The translations under genes and the position numbers were made by a program. Source: QHXW01 sp963768075 (GTDB taxonomy: Bacteria; Acidobacteriota; Terriglobia; Bryobacterales; Bryobacteraceae). Taken from it: a stretch of DNA of 64,000 nucleotides. A model generated the notes under the pieces. The model saw only the letters and a program-made list of their open reading frames with translations. It made no database searches and was not told where the DNA came from. How positions within the stretch are numbered: position 1 is the stretch's first letter; each line of letters starts with the position of its first letter. Positions 36,281 through 45,791 of this stretch are shown piece after piece. The stretch lies in contig CAVYHD010000029.1 in assembly GCA_963768075.1 (NCBI GenBank), positions 1 through 64,000 of the forward strand, written 5' to 3'.

Positions 36281-36303
36281 AAATACGCCGCTGCTTTCCG
36301 CCG

Positions 36304-39045
36304 TTAGCCTTCGCGCAATGCCACCACTGGATCGACGCGGCTAGCGCGGCGTGCCGGCAGATAACACGCCACAAACGCGATGGCCAATAGGCAGAGCGCC
36401 GCTCCCACCACGCTGACTGGATCGCTAGCACCGAATCCGTACAGCATGCCATTTAGCATGCGCCCGACTAGCAATGCCGCGGCGAAACCGATCAGCAGGC
36501 CCGTCAGTACCAGAGATATTCCTTCTTTAAGAATCAGCCCGAGCACACTTGCCCGTGTGGCGCCCAGTGCCATACGCAGCCCGATCTCCCGCTTTCGTTG
36601 ATTCACGGCATACGCCAGGATTCCGTACAAACCGATGCTTGCCAGGCCCAGGGCCAGCAGCCCGAAGACGGTCAGCATTCCGACGCCGACTCGTGCTTGG
36701 AATAAGCCCCCATCGACGATCTGGCTCCCTGTCCGGATGTCGATCGCCAGAATCTGCGGCGCGACAGCGCGGACTTCGTGCTGGACGCCAAGGAGAATGG
36801 CCTCAGGTGTTCCCTTACTGCGCACATACAGAGTCATCGCGTCTGAATAGTCCTGTTCCAGAGGCACATAAACGCAAAGTTGCGGCGGCTCTGCCCAGGT
36901 GGAATAGGTGCCGGTTCTGGCAACTCCAACGATCTTCCGCATCTGGTCTTCGCCGGGCAATCGTATGCGCTTTCCTAACGCTCGGCTTCCCAAGCTTCCA
37001 CCCGGCCAATAATCCTGGGCCAGCTTTTCGTTGACGATGGCCACTGGAGCTGAAGTCTCTTGGTCCAAATTCGTAAACTCACGCCCGCTCTCCACGACCA
37101 CACCTGCTGTCTCGAAGTAGCCGAGGTCGACGATGTTGACAATCGACCGGATCTTATCGGCCCGTGAGCGCTGTTGCTGCCCTTCGACTTGCAGTCCGCT
37201 TACGGACCGGGCCCACAGTGGCAGGTTCGAGGCCCACGACACAGACGCAACGCCCGCGATTGTCCTTACCCGTTCTCGGGCCTCCTTGTAGAACGCTTTC
37301 CCTTGCACCTTTCCGTATCCGGCCTGTCCTGGGCTTGTCATCAACACGGCAAGATGCGCGGTCTGAAAGCCGGGATCCATTTCGTACGCCCGCCGGATAC
37401 TACGCAGGAACAAGGCCGCGGTCACTAGCAAGACAAACGAAAATGCAACCTGACCCACGAGGAAAGCGTTTGCCACGGTAACCCTCTTACGGCTTCTCCC
37501 CGTCGTGCGGGCCTCTTCCTTCAAAGCTTCCGCCACACTCGCGCGCGAACCTTTCATAGCCGGAATTGTGCCAAATACGAAACTTGTTGCCAAAGAGATG
37601 AATAGTGCAAAAAGGAATACTGTTGCATCGAGTTTTGGCGTCACAAAGTTTGCCGCCCCAGGCAACATTCCAAACAAGAACTGCAGCCCCGCATAACCGA
37701 GGAACAATCCCACGGCTCCGCTCAATAATCCCAGGAGCACGCTCTCGGTCAGAAGTTGACGCACCAGTCTGCGGCGGCTCGCACCCATCGCCACGCGGAC
37801 CGCCATCTCCTGATGCCGTGCGGCTGCGCGCGCGAGCAGGAGGTTGGCCACATTGGAACAAGCGATTAGCAAAACAATCCCCACAACCGTCAACAACGCA
37901 GCGCTGGCAAACAGCATCTGCGTCGATGCGCTACCGAAGAGGGCATCCTGGATTGGCCTTACCGTGACCGTGTGTCCCTCGTTCGCTGTGGGATATTCGC
38001 GCGCCAGTGCAGACGCGAGGGCCGCCATATTCGCTTGCGCCTGCACCTGGGTGACTCCCAGCTTAAGCCGCCCCACACACTGAAAAACCGCTTTTCCGCG
38101 ATCGCTCAACGCATCCCGCATCTCGTTGGGCAAAAACCGTTCCGCCATGGCGGCAGGTATCCACAAATCGGGACCGAAAATGGCATTCACTCCGATGAAC
38201 CGGGGCGGTGCGACACCGATGACGGTGAAGGCGATTCGATTGAGCCGGAGCTTTTTTCCCACAATATCGTCCGCGCCGCCAAAGCGTGATTGCCACGTTC
38301 CGTAGTTCATTACGGCAACGGCATGCACCCCAGGAGTGGTGTCTTCCTCTGGCAGAAAGAACCGCCCTTTGGCAGGCGTGAGGCCCAAGGTCGAGAAATA
38401 GTTGCCGGTCACCAGCTCGCTGAACAATCGTTGCGAGCCGCTGCCTTCCTGCCACGTCACAACGCGCGGAGATGTGTACCCTGCAAGGGATCGAAATACT
38501 TCGTTCCGGCCTTGATAGTCTTTCAGATCCGCATGCGAGATCGGAAAAGCCGCGCTCGACTTTGATGTGGTCTTGGCATCGGCCGCGGCAACTGCCTCCA
38601 ATTCGGCCATGTTCCGGACTGGCAGCGGGTTCAAGATAAGCGTGTTGATCACTGTGAAAACGGTCGTGTTCGCGCCGATTCCCAAGGCTAGCGTCAGTAC
38701 CGCGAACAGAACAAAGATGGGGCTCTTCCGCATCGTGCGAATGGCGTAGCGAAGATCCCTCCAGAAATCCTCTATGAAGTTACCTGGGCCCACATCGCCC
38801 ACTGGCACATGATCAAATTTCGGCATGCGTTCGTTCCTTTCCAGCCCTTCTGTCAGCGGATACACGTCATCCAGCTCCGAGACGGCATTCTGGTATGCCT
38901 CTTTTTCACTTGCTCCGCCGCTGCACAATTCGCGGAATCGATCTTCGAGGTGCAGCGCAAGTTCTTCAGTGAGATCCGACTCAGCCACGGGTGTCAGCCG
39001 TAACGGTTTGAGCCGTTCGCGAACAACACGATTCCAATCAGGCAT
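36304..39045 (-). CDS. ADOP-family ABC transporter permease
   Basis: 913 residues from the ATG at 39045 (ribosome site GGGA), which overlaps the end of the PadR gene. The N-terminal ~80 residues form the helical ADOP domain (DLTEELALHLEDRFRELCSGGASEKEAYQNAV). Then come two FtsX/MacB permease repeats: RDLRYAIRTMRKSPIFVLFAVLTLALGIGANTTVF, a periplasmic MacB core, IVLLIACSNVANLLLARAAARHQEMAVRVAMGAS, and in the second half ASIGLYGILAYAVNQRKREIGLRMALGAT and the final YLPARRASRVDPVVALREG. No ATPase is encoded alongside, as usual for ADOPs. Intact, unlike the plus-strand copy it faces. Confidence 0.95.
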   Translation of the reverse strand: MPDWNRVVRERLKPLRLTPVAESDLTEELALHLEDRFRELCSGGASEKEAYQNAVSELDDVYPLTEGLERNERMPKFDHVPVGDVGPGNFIEDFWRDLRYAIRTMRKSPIFVLFAVLTLALGIGANTTVFTVINTLILNPLPVRNMAELEAVAAADAKTTSKSSAAFPISHADLKDYQGRNEVFRSLAGYTSPRVVTWQEGSGSQRLFSELVTGNYFSTLGLTPAKGRFFLPEEDTTPGVHAVAVMNYGTWQSRFGGADDIVGKKLRLNRIAFTVIGVAPPRFIGVNAIFGPDLWIPAAMAERFLPNEMRDALSDRGKAVFQCVGRLKLGVTQVQAQANMAALASALAREYPTANEGHTVTVRPIQDALFGSASTQMLFASAALLTVVGIVLLIACSNVANLLLARAAARHQEMAVRVAMGASRRRLVRQLLTESVLLGLLSGAVGLFLGYAGLQFLFGMLPGAANFVTPKLDATVFLFALFISLATSFVFGTIPAMKGSRASVAEALKEEARTTGRSRKRVTVANAFLVGQVAFSFVLLVTAALFLRSIRRAYEMDPGFQTAHLAVLMTSPGQAGYGKVQGKAFYKEARERVRTIAGVASVSWASNLPLWARSVSGLQVEGQQQRSRADKIRSIVNIVDLGYFETAGVVVESGREFTNLDQETSAPVAIVNEKLAQDYWPGGSLGSRALGKRIRLPGEDQMRKIVGVARTGTYSTWAEPPQLCVYVPLEQDYSDAMTLYVRSKGTPEAILLGVQHEVRAVAPQILAIDIRTGSQIVDGGLFQARVGVGMLTVFGLLALGLASIGLYGILAYAVNQRKREIGLRMALGATRASVLGLILKEGISLVLTGLLIGFAAALLVGRMLNGMLYGFGASDPVSVVGAALCLLAIAFVACYLPARRASRVDPVVALREG

Positions 39046-39382
39046 GCTCAATTCCCGTGATGCGGCTGATGACAGCTACGAAATCGCGCCAGCTCTTTTG
39101 TTTCGAGCCCAGCGCCTTCCTGCCTTGCGGAGTTAGCCTGTAATATCGTCGCCGGCGCTGCTCGGCCTTTTCCACCCACCGCCCCTCGATCCATCCCTGT
39201 TTCTCCAGCCGATGTAACAAGGGGTAAAGCGAGGTGACGTGAAATCGCAACGCCCCGCCAGATCGGATCTGAATCAACTTCGAGATGTCGTATCCGTGAC
39301 GAGACTGATCCTCAAGCAACGACAAGACCAGAAGCTCTGCGCTTCCTTTTTTCCACTCCGGGTCCGGGAGATTCGGCGTCAT
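39038..39382 (-). CDS. PadR family transcriptional regulator
   Basis: 114 residues. Winged helix: ELLVLSLLEDQSRHGYDISKLIQIRSGGALRFHVTSLYPLLHRLEKQGWIEGRW followed by RRRYYRLTPQGRKAL. It overlaps the ADOP start by a few bases, giving translational coupling. An imperfect palindrome GTCTCTTATATGGGAC lies about 20 bp upstream of the start codon (around 39389-39404) and could be the operator. It belongs to the longer PadR-ADOP cassette type with Pro-rich N-terminus. Confidence 0.93.
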   Translation of the reverse strand: MTPNLPDPEWKKGSAELLVLSLLEDQSRHGYDISKLIQIRSGGALRFHVTSLYPLLHRLEKQGWIEGRWVEKAEQRRRRYYRLTPQGRKALGSKQKSWRDFVAVISRITGIEHA

Positions 39383-39589
39383 ATTGTTCAGTCTCTTATA
39401 TGGGACGAACCAATGTATACGCTGATTTCAAAAAATATGTTCAGTCGAACCAGCAGAATTGCTGTTTCTCCATCCTCGGAGCCATAACTCTCAGAAAAGA
39501 AACGAATTACTATATCCTCCTCCGGCCGGGATGGGCCTGCTCATCCCCTCCCAGCCTCAGCATCGAGCTGCTCTTCGAAACGAAGATCT

Positions 39590-39981
39590 TGACCTAGTCC
39601 CCGAAAGTTGAGCCACATAGAATGGGAGTTCTCTCAAACCGAGAAGAGGAGCACGACCGTGAAAAGGCTCGCGACACAACGAAGAGCAGATCATCGCGAT
39701 TTTGAAGCAGGGAGAAGCCGGACTGGGAACGCCGGAGCTATGTCGGCAGCACGGCATCAGCGAGCAAACGTTCTATCGCTGGAAGGCGAAGTGATCGTAA
39801 TTGACAACGGGCTGGAATTTCGCGGGCGGGCATTGGCGGCGTGGAGCGAACAACACGGCGTGCGACTACACTTCATCGACCCGGGCAAGCCGGTGCAGAA
39901 CACTTACGAGCAGAGCTTCAGCGGCCGGCTGCGCGATGAGTGTCCGAATGCGAACTGGCTTGTGAACTTGCAGGACGCGCG
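39590..39981 (+). mobile_element. Degenerate IS3-family element (left end plus orfA/orfB relics)
   Basis: The left end looks like an IS3/IS407-group terminus (TGACCTAGTCCCCGAAAG at 39590, then TTGAGCCAC). A ribosome site GAGGAG precedes a GTG at 39660. After one frameshift the orfA helix-turn-helix reads EEQIIAILKQGEAGLGTPEL, then CRQHGISEQTFYRWKAK. It runs straight into the end of orfB, VIDNGLEFRGRALAAW through PGKPVQNTYEQSF, then LRDECPNANWLVNLQDA. About 200 codons between are deleted. DNG supplies the second catalytic Asp, but the Glu normally in Y-x-E-S-F is Gln here. No right terminal repeat was found, so it is dead. Confidence 0.8.
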
Positions 39982-40176
39982 AACAGCTCCAGTGCGTAGC
40001 GGCTCTATTCGCGCTTCCAACTGCTGCATGATCGGTAACAGTTCAGGATTGCTCGCTTCAGATTTTCAGGTTTGCAACACAACCACACCGAGTTCGTTCC
40101 AGCGAGAAAAGCCTCCGCCTGGGCGCGGAAAAATACCGGGACGCCCATCGAGGACATCGCCGCCAAGATCATGAAA

Positions 40177-40374
40177 TCAATCTGACGTTGGAGTGCTGTT
40201 CTTCTCGATGAGCTGGCAGATGCGTTTCAGCTTCCGGTTCACACTGAAAAGGAAAACAGCCGCCACGACACAGGCCACGAAGACGCCGAGCACGAGCGAA
40301 TTGATGGTGCCTACCACCTGAAAGACCCCAGGAGTCATTTGTAAAAACGCTAAAGGTTCCATGTCCCGCATCAT
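40177..40374 (-). CDS. Small single-helix membrane protein
   Basis: 65 residues, with one long hydrophobic helix (TINSLVLGVFVACVVAAVFLFS, about residues 23-44) then a basic amphipathic tail NRKLKRICQLIEKN. A start at the Met four codons later is equally possible. No family recognised; it could be a holin-like or anchor peptide. No partner gene is obvious. Confidence 0.45.
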   Translation of the reverse strand: MMRDMEPLAFLQMTPGVFQVVGTINSLVLGVFVACVVAAVFLFSVNRKLKRICQLIEKNSTPTSD

Positions 40375-40730
40375 AGCACCAGAGCCGTATTAACTTGGGT
40401 TATCATTTTGCCCCTAAATCGGCGTATCTCGTGTAACTGGCGGATCACTGACTCCATTCCTTTTTCATGTCTTTCTGTCGTCGAGCCATGCCGTGCTGTG
40501 GGAAGAAGGTATGGTCAGCGCCTTCTCCGGCAAAGAAATTATAGCCAAGGGCTATAACGTCATTTCGCTGAGAAAATCCACTAAGAAGAGCATCAGGATG
40601 TCGCGAACAAGGGTTCCTCGTCGGCGCCAGACCGGCAGCGTTGCTTGCACCCATCTTCCCTGCATCAATGGTTCCGCCAAAGGGGGGCTGCACCGGTGTA
40701 ATGGCGTTCCATTGGGACTACCATGGTCCA
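40375..40730. other. 356-bp region without a supported gene
   Basis: Several overlapping short frames on both strands, none with a ribosome site or recognisable domain. One TATAAT-like element on the minus strand near 40538-40543 cannot be tied to a gene. Confidence 0.35.
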
Positions 40731-41360
40731 ATGTCCAACTCCGAATCCAGCTCCATCTCGGCCATTGAGGTTCCCGCAGGCGGCCAGCTAATCGGTTTCG
40801 CCAATTTGAACATACGTTCAACCGATTGCTCGGCTGCCATAAACCTACTGACGCAGGTTGCTCCTTTGATCGCGTCGATGTCTTGCCAGCTCAAAATACT
40901 GAAGCTGCTGAAGCCTTTAATCGAAGTAATCCGCGGGCTACCGAATCCGCCCGTGCAGGCACTCCTGGAATTCTCGGAAGCCGCAGACGACCTGGCCCCC
41001 TGCCTTTTGGTTTCCACGCCGTCGAGTGTTTTGCCTTTTCTGCAAGGTTTGCTTTGTCTTGAAGTCAGGAGTCTGAAATGCTTTCTGAGCAACCTTCAAG
41101 CGATCACCACTCTTGCGGCTGGTGACCCGAGTGCGGTCACCGAGTCAGAAGTGCGGAGTCTGCTCAACTCGTACCTGCCAATCGTTGGCATCCTTAATCT
41201 TGCAAGCGGCCTTTTCCAGCTAGCGGGGTTGACTATTCCACAAGCCCCACCACTCACTGCCGGAGTCGATCCCGATTCACTCAATGTGGATCGAATCAGC
41301 GTGGCCACATACACGGCAGCTCTAGAAGCAATGGCGGACGCGCTCGGGGGATGCCAATAG
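40731..41360 (+). CDS. Helix-rich cysteine-containing protein of unknown function
   Basis: 209 residues from the ATG at 40731 (an in-frame ATG at 40641 is possible). No signal peptide. The chain is mostly amphipathic helices rich in Leu/Ala with six cysteines spaced along it, such as STDCSAAINLL, IASMSCQLKILK, LAPCLLVS, GLLCLEVRSLKCFLSNL and the last-but-one residue. A Pro-bracketed loop GLPNPPVQALLEF sits in the middle. I do not recognise a family. No operon partner lies within 150 bp on either side, and the start lacks a good ribosome site. Confidence 0.5.
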   Translation: MSNSESSSISAIEVPAGGQLIGFANLNIRSTDCSAAINLLTQVAPLIASMSCQLKILKLLKPLIEVIRGLPNPPVQALLEFSEAADDLAPCLLVSTPSSVLPFLQGLLCLEVRSLKCFLSNLQAITTLAAGDPSAVTESEVRSLLNSYLPIVGILNLASGLFQLAGLTIPQAPPLTAGVDPDSLNVDRISVATYTAALEAMADALGGCQ

Positions 41361-41516
41361 CGGCAAGAAACCAGCTTGTGCGGTGGTGAGCTATTCGGAG
41401 CTTGGGGAACTTGTGATATGGGCTGTTGTCAACAGCTATCCGACCTTCTTCCGTTTCATTTTCGCTGTCGTTACGCTACTTGGTACGGCACGGCAAGGGG
41501 CCCTTCGCTTGCGCGA

Positions 41517-43157
41517 CTACATCGCCTGAAGCAGCAATGCCCAGTCGTTGTTGTCCGGCGCGGCCGGCGAAGTCCACACGGGGCCATCAGCGGGCGGCAG
41601 TTCGATCTTCTCTCCGGTCAGGGCGCTGAGCCATGTGGCGCGATAGCGTCCGGGCTGAAGTTGAACGGTAACCTGGCCGCCATGCGGCAAATAGATCGCG
41701 TAGGTTTTTCCGGGATCGGCGAGGCAGTAGCTGCCGTTGTTGACGAGCTCGTCGTGGGGATTTGTCTTCCACCATTCAAAGCCGGTGAAGAAGTCGACGA
41801 TGTGCCCGTAGCCAAGGAACATGGTCTGGGTGTCGTCGCCGCGGCCGTTGAGCCATCCGCCGCCCATGTCGGGCCGGATGTTTGTTCCGCGGCGCGCTGA
41901 CTCTCCCGCGGTCTGGTAGCCGCCGGCCATATAGATGTCCCACGCCGTGCGCCGCAGCACGTCTGCCGAATCGGAGTCGGGAAGCGCCCAGAAAGGATAG
42001 TGGTCCTCGTAACCATACTCTTCGTTGGTTTGCGGGATGATGCGCCCGGTCTTCTCCTGCAACTTTCTGGACGCAAGGATCAATTCGTGCTGTTTGCGGG
42101 ACCACTCCTGATAGGAAGTGAAGCCGAACCAGCTTGACGCCCGATCCTGATGATCGTTACTGGCGGCGGGATGGCTGGTTTCGAGGTGCTTGTAGGGATC
42201 GAGGTCCTGGATCAGCATGCCTGTTTCATGCGTCCATTTCTCGTCGCGGTATGCATCCAGATCGTCGCCAAGGTCCCAGGTGATATTGGAGAAGGCCGCA
42301 AACCGGTTGACGGCATAACGAATGAAGCGATGCTCGTCCTCGCCTCCGGCGACAGGATGAACCTTACTGTCGCCCATGTCGAGAACCACAGAGATGTTCA
42401 TGTCGCGATCGCGGGCGAATTGCAGCATGCGGTCAAACTTCTGCCAGTAAGGCAGATTGAAGCGGTGATAGTCGAAGCCGGGATGGAGAGGGTCGTCCGC
42501 GCTTTGTGCCGGCCAGGCTGCAATGAGAGCCGTCCAGGCTTTTCCGATCATGACGGGCTCGCCGAAGAAGGTTGAGGCCTCTCGGCCGGCGATGGTCACA
42601 CGCAAACGATTGACCTTGAGCCGATGGAGGCGATCGAGGGTGTATTGAATGGTGTGGTCGTCGCGAAAGCCTACCAGCCAATACGCCGTGGTTCCGTTGA
42701 AGAAGTAATGCTCACCGGTTCCCTGCCAGATGAAGTGCCACGGGTACTGGGGATCGACGGCGATGAGGCCGCGCTTTTGAGCTTCGACGGCGCGGAATCT
42801 GCCGGTGGAGGATTTTGTGAAACTGCCTTGCTTGTAGGTGACGGAGTACTTGTAATCGCCGGCTAGCGGGGCCATGAAGCGGATGCGGAAGAGGGCGCCG
42901 TCAATGGAGTCGCAGAAGCCATCGACGGCCCAATGACGGCTGCCGTCGGCGGTTTCCAGACTTCCCGACAGGGAAGCATCTTCGAACGGGTTTGTGGCGT
43001 CGGGCGCAGGGATGGTCGCGGTGATCTCGACGAAGTCGAAACGGGCAACCTCGGCGGCGGGCTTTGTAAACGAAACATCTGCCGGGACAGCAAGCAGGAT
43101 CGAAGGCGAGAGTACGGCCAGAGCAAAGAGAAAAACGCGGGACATTCGCATGAGCAT
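41517..43157 (-). CDS. Secreted DUF5060/DUF4038-type glycoside hydrolase
   Basis: 546 residues. Signal peptide MSRVFLFALAVLSPSILLAV. The DUF5060 beta-sandwich follows (RFDFVEITATIPAPDATNPFEDASLSG to YSVTYKQGSFTKSSTGRF), then a TIM-barrel catalytic domain: YPWHFIWQGTGEHYFFNGTTAYWL, ITWDLGDDLDAY and PQTNEEYGYED with likely acid residues. Last is a putative collagen-binding-like beta domain (YAIYLPHGGQVTVQLQPGRYRATWLSALTG). Homologues with DUF4038 include apiosidase-like enzymes. The substrate is likely plant cell wall glycan, by family inference. Confidence 0.86.
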   Translation of the reverse strand: MLMRMSRVFLFALAVLSPSILLAVPADVSFTKPAAEVARFDFVEITATIPAPDATNPFEDASLSGSLETADGSRHWAVDGFCDSIDGALFRIRFMAPLAGDYKYSVTYKQGSFTKSSTGRFRAVEAQKRGLIAVDPQYPWHFIWQGTGEHYFFNGTTAYWLVGFRDDHTIQYTLDRLHRLKVNRLRVTIAGREASTFFGEPVMIGKAWTALIAAWPAQSADDPLHPGFDYHRFNLPYWQKFDRMLQFARDRDMNISVVLDMGDSKVHPVAGGEDEHRFIRYAVNRFAAFSNITWDLGDDLDAYRDEKWTHETGMLIQDLDPYKHLETSHPAASNDHQDRASSWFGFTSYQEWSRKQHELILASRKLQEKTGRIIPQTNEEYGYEDHYPFWALPDSDSADVLRRTAWDIYMAGGYQTAGESARRGTNIRPDMGGGWLNGRGDDTQTMFLGYGHIVDFFTGFEWWKTNPHDELVNNGSYCLADPGKTYAIYLPHGGQVTVQLQPGRYRATWLSALTGEKIELPPADGPVWTSPAAPDNNDWALLLQAM

Positions 43158-43326
43158 GATTTCTCTCCAGAAGTTTCTAGCTACCCGGCAAGCTTATCAA
43201 CCTTCGCCTATGCCTTGTCGTGCCCGTTACGCCGCTTTCATACGCAAACGAGATCTATGTGGATGCCGTTCCCGAATCATGAGAGTCGGATTACTGTTGT
43301 GAAATCCCTTTGACACACCACATTCC

Positions 43327-43497
43327 ATGCGCTTAACCTCAGCCGCACCCTCAGGAATCGCGGTGTTCCTTGGCAAGGGAGACGGCACGTTTCAGCCGGA
43401 GAAAGTCGTGATACCGGACGTGAACGTGCTGGGCCTGGCAGTGGACGATGTCAATCATGATGGCAAGCCGGATTTGACTTTTTCGTCGTTCCGCTGA
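43327..43497 (+). pseudogene. FG-GAP/VCBS repeat fragment
   Basis: 56 codons from the ATG at 43327 encode one repeat unit: IAVFLGKGDGTFQPE and LAVDDVNHDGKPDLTFSSF, with the calcium-binding DxNxDGxxD pattern (DDVNHDGKPD). A real protein would have many such repeats, so this is a leftover of a larger secreted integrin-like protein. No ribosome site is visible. Confidence 0.5.
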
Positions 43498-43592
43498 TAT
43501 GGCCGGATGCCGTGAATGTCTGCCATCGTATCGACTCTAGTTACTCGACCGGATTCTCTGCAGCCGCCCAGACGCGTGTTAGACTCAGCCGC

Positions 43593-44232
43593 ATGACCGT
43601 GCTGGACTGGCTGCTCGATTCGGACCCCGCCATCCGCTGGCAGGTGTTGCGTGATCTTGTCCATGCGCCGTCTGAGGTTGTCACGGCGGAGCGCGCGCGA
43701 GCGGCCACCGAAGGCTGGGGCGCCAGACTGCTGGCGTTGCAGGGCGAAGACGGCCAGTGGGCCGAAGGCGCGTGCTTCCCGGCGCGTAGCTTCAACTGGC
43801 GCGATGAGAACCAGGGCCAGCCCTGGACCGCCACGCTGCCAACACTCCAACTGCTCTGTGATTTCGGCGTCGACCCGTGCTCTGACCGGGTACGCCGGGC
43901 GGTGGCGCTGGTCAGGGATCGCTGCCGTTGGGAGCACGCCGGGCAGCCGTTCTTCAGCGGCGAGGTCGAGCCGTGCATCAATGGCAGGACCGTCTCATTG
44001 GGCATCTATTTTGGTGAAGATGTGGAGGCGGTGGTCGTCCGCCTGCTGGGTGAGCAGCTCGAGGATGGCGGGTGGAACTGCGAGGCGGAGAATGGTTCGG
44101 TCCGCTCGTCGTTCGCGACCACGATCAACGTTCTGGAAGGACTCATGGCGTACGAGCGCGCAACCGGAGGCTCTGCGAAATCCATTTCGGCTCGGTGAGG
44201 AGTACCTTCTCGAGCGAAAGCGAGGAAGGTGA
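43593..44232 (+). pseudogene. Squalene-cyclase-like protein, frameshifted and truncated
   Basis: The ATG at 43593 begins TVLDWLLDSDPAIRWQVLRD. The alpha-toroid repeats WGARLLALQGEDGQWAEG, QPWTATLPTLQLLCDFGVDP and LGEQLEDGGWNCEAENGSVRSS resemble the prenyltransferase/squalene-oxidase repeat family. The main frame stops at 44198. In the next frame the continuation RLGEEYLLERKRGR runs to 44232, showing a one-base shift near 44190 and then a truncation: relatives extend about 50-80 residues further. Likely non-functional. Confidence 0.65.
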
Positions 44233-44720
44233 CGTTCTGGGCGGATTCTTCTCTAACTCAGGTCATCCGAGACGTATTAGTGAGGCGGTGTTCGGGGACC
44301 CAGACTAACGACCCCAGCCTGACGTTAACGGGAAGCTAGTCCGCTCTCCTATAGTTGGCAGATTCGAGTTCTGCCGGGCCACCACCACTTTCAAAGACTT
44401 GCATTCCTGCGATGGCGCAGCACCAGACTTCCATTAGCGGCTTCAGGCGAGTTTCGCCGTCACCGAAGACTGAGTTTGGATTTACCTGCCAGCCTCGAAA
44501 CCCAAATACGGAGGCCTCGGGAAGTTTGTTTTCCTTTGCCCAGTCCCCAAACGGCGAGGCCTGGCAGATTGCGCTGCGCGGCATCTCGGTTACTGTTTCT
44601 ATCCTGGCCCGTCAGGCGGCCTCGCTTATCGCATGCTACCATCTGATGGTCTGATTGGCATTCCTACAGGCGTTGCTCATCCGAGCGATCAGGCACCCGG
44701 GGCCGGGCCGGAAAGTGTGA
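44233..44720. other. 488-bp region with no recognised gene
   Basis: A minus-strand frame (44336-44584) and an overlapping plus-strand frame lack ribosome sites and any known motif. The region may hold the decayed 3' end of the cyclase-like gene and the promoter of the dehydrogenase gene at 44721. Confidence 0.35.
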
Positions 44721-45791
44721 GTGATTATGTTGCCGACCGATCAATTCCACGTGGGCTTCTCCACGGATTTCCTGAATGAACTCGGCAGTCTGGTTTTCCC
44801 GGACCTGGGACTTTCGCTGTTGGACGGTGTCCCCGGTCTTTCCTACGAGTTCCTGAAGGAGTACCGCGGAGAATATATTCCCGAGCAGCTCCGCGATTTG
44901 GACGTGCTCATTTCTCTGAAGCCGCGGGTCACGGCCGCCTCCCTAAGGGGCGTCCAACGTCTCTGTGCGATTGGCCGCTGCGGTGTCGGCTACGATAACG
45001 TGGATGTGGCAGCCTGCACGGAAAACGATATCGCGCTTTATATTACTCCGACCGCGGTGATGCGGCCGGTTGCCGAATCGATCGTGCTCTTCGTACTGGC
45101 GCTTTCTCATAACCTGGTGCTGAAGGATCGGCTCGTGCGGCAGGGTCGCTGGGTCGAAAGCACCCGCAAGCTCGGCGCGGAGCCGCGGGGCCGCGTGGTC
45201 GGGACCATAGGCCTCGGAAACATCGCGGGCGAAGCCATCCGGCTCTTGCGACCATTCGGCATCGCGCGGTTCCTCGCGTTTGACCCGTACGCTCCCAAGT
45301 CCCGTGGCCCGGAACTCGGCGTGGAAATGACTGATCTCGATACCTTGCTACGCGAGTCGGACTACGTCCTCATCAATTGCGCACTCACGCCGGAGACCCG
45401 CGGTCTGATAGGCGAGCGGGAACTGAGCCTGATGAAGCCGGAAGCCGTCATTGTGAACACCGCGCGCGGTCCTATCGTCAACCAGCCCGCTCTTATCCGG
45501 GCGCTGGAGACCAGCAGGATTCGCGGTGCGGCTCTGGACGTGTTCGAAAAGGAGCCGATCGAGCCGGAGTCGCCTCTGCTCTCCCTGGAGAATGTCATTT
45601 TGACCTCGCATTCCGTCGCATGGACCGCGGAGCTCTTCCGCGACATGGGACGCATGGACTGCGGGGGCGCCCTTGCGGTTCAACGAGGTGAGGCACCCGT
45701 GCACGTGGTCAATCGGGATGTTCTCGACCGGCCCGGTTTCCGAAAGAAGCTGGCAGCTCACAAGACTGCTGTGGCCGCGAGGGCGAAATGA
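44721..45791 (+). CDS. D-2-hydroxyacid dehydrogenase (phosphoglycerate-dehydrogenase-like)
   Basis: 356 residues from the GTG at 44721; the ATG at 44727 is also possible. NAD-binding GTIGLGNIAGEAIRLLRPFG is in the middle, with catalytic Arg in VNTARGPIVNQ, Glu in DVFEKEPIEPESPLL and His in ILTSHSVAWT. This set defines D-isomer-specific 2-hydroxyacid dehydrogenases. The gene overlaps the aldolase gene by ATGA, so they are translated together. The pair could interconvert a 2-oxo or hydroxy acid and the aldolase products. Exact substrate unknown. Confidence 0.92.
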   Translation: MIMLPTDQFHVGFSTDFLNELGSLVFPDLGLSLLDGVPGLSYEFLKEYRGEYIPEQLRDLDVLISLKPRVTAASLRGVQRLCAIGRCGVGYDNVDVAACTENDIALYITPTAVMRPVAESIVLFVLALSHNLVLKDRLVRQGRWVESTRKLGAEPRGRVVGTIGLGNIAGEAIRLLRPFGIARFLAFDPYAPKSRGPELGVEMTDLDTLLRESDYVLINCALTPETRGLIGERELSLMKPEAVIVNTARGPIVNQPALIRALETSRIRGAALDVFEKEPIEPESPLLSLENVILTSHSVAWTAELFRDMGRMDCGGALAVQRGEAPVHVVNRDVLDRPGFRKKLAAHKTAVAARAK

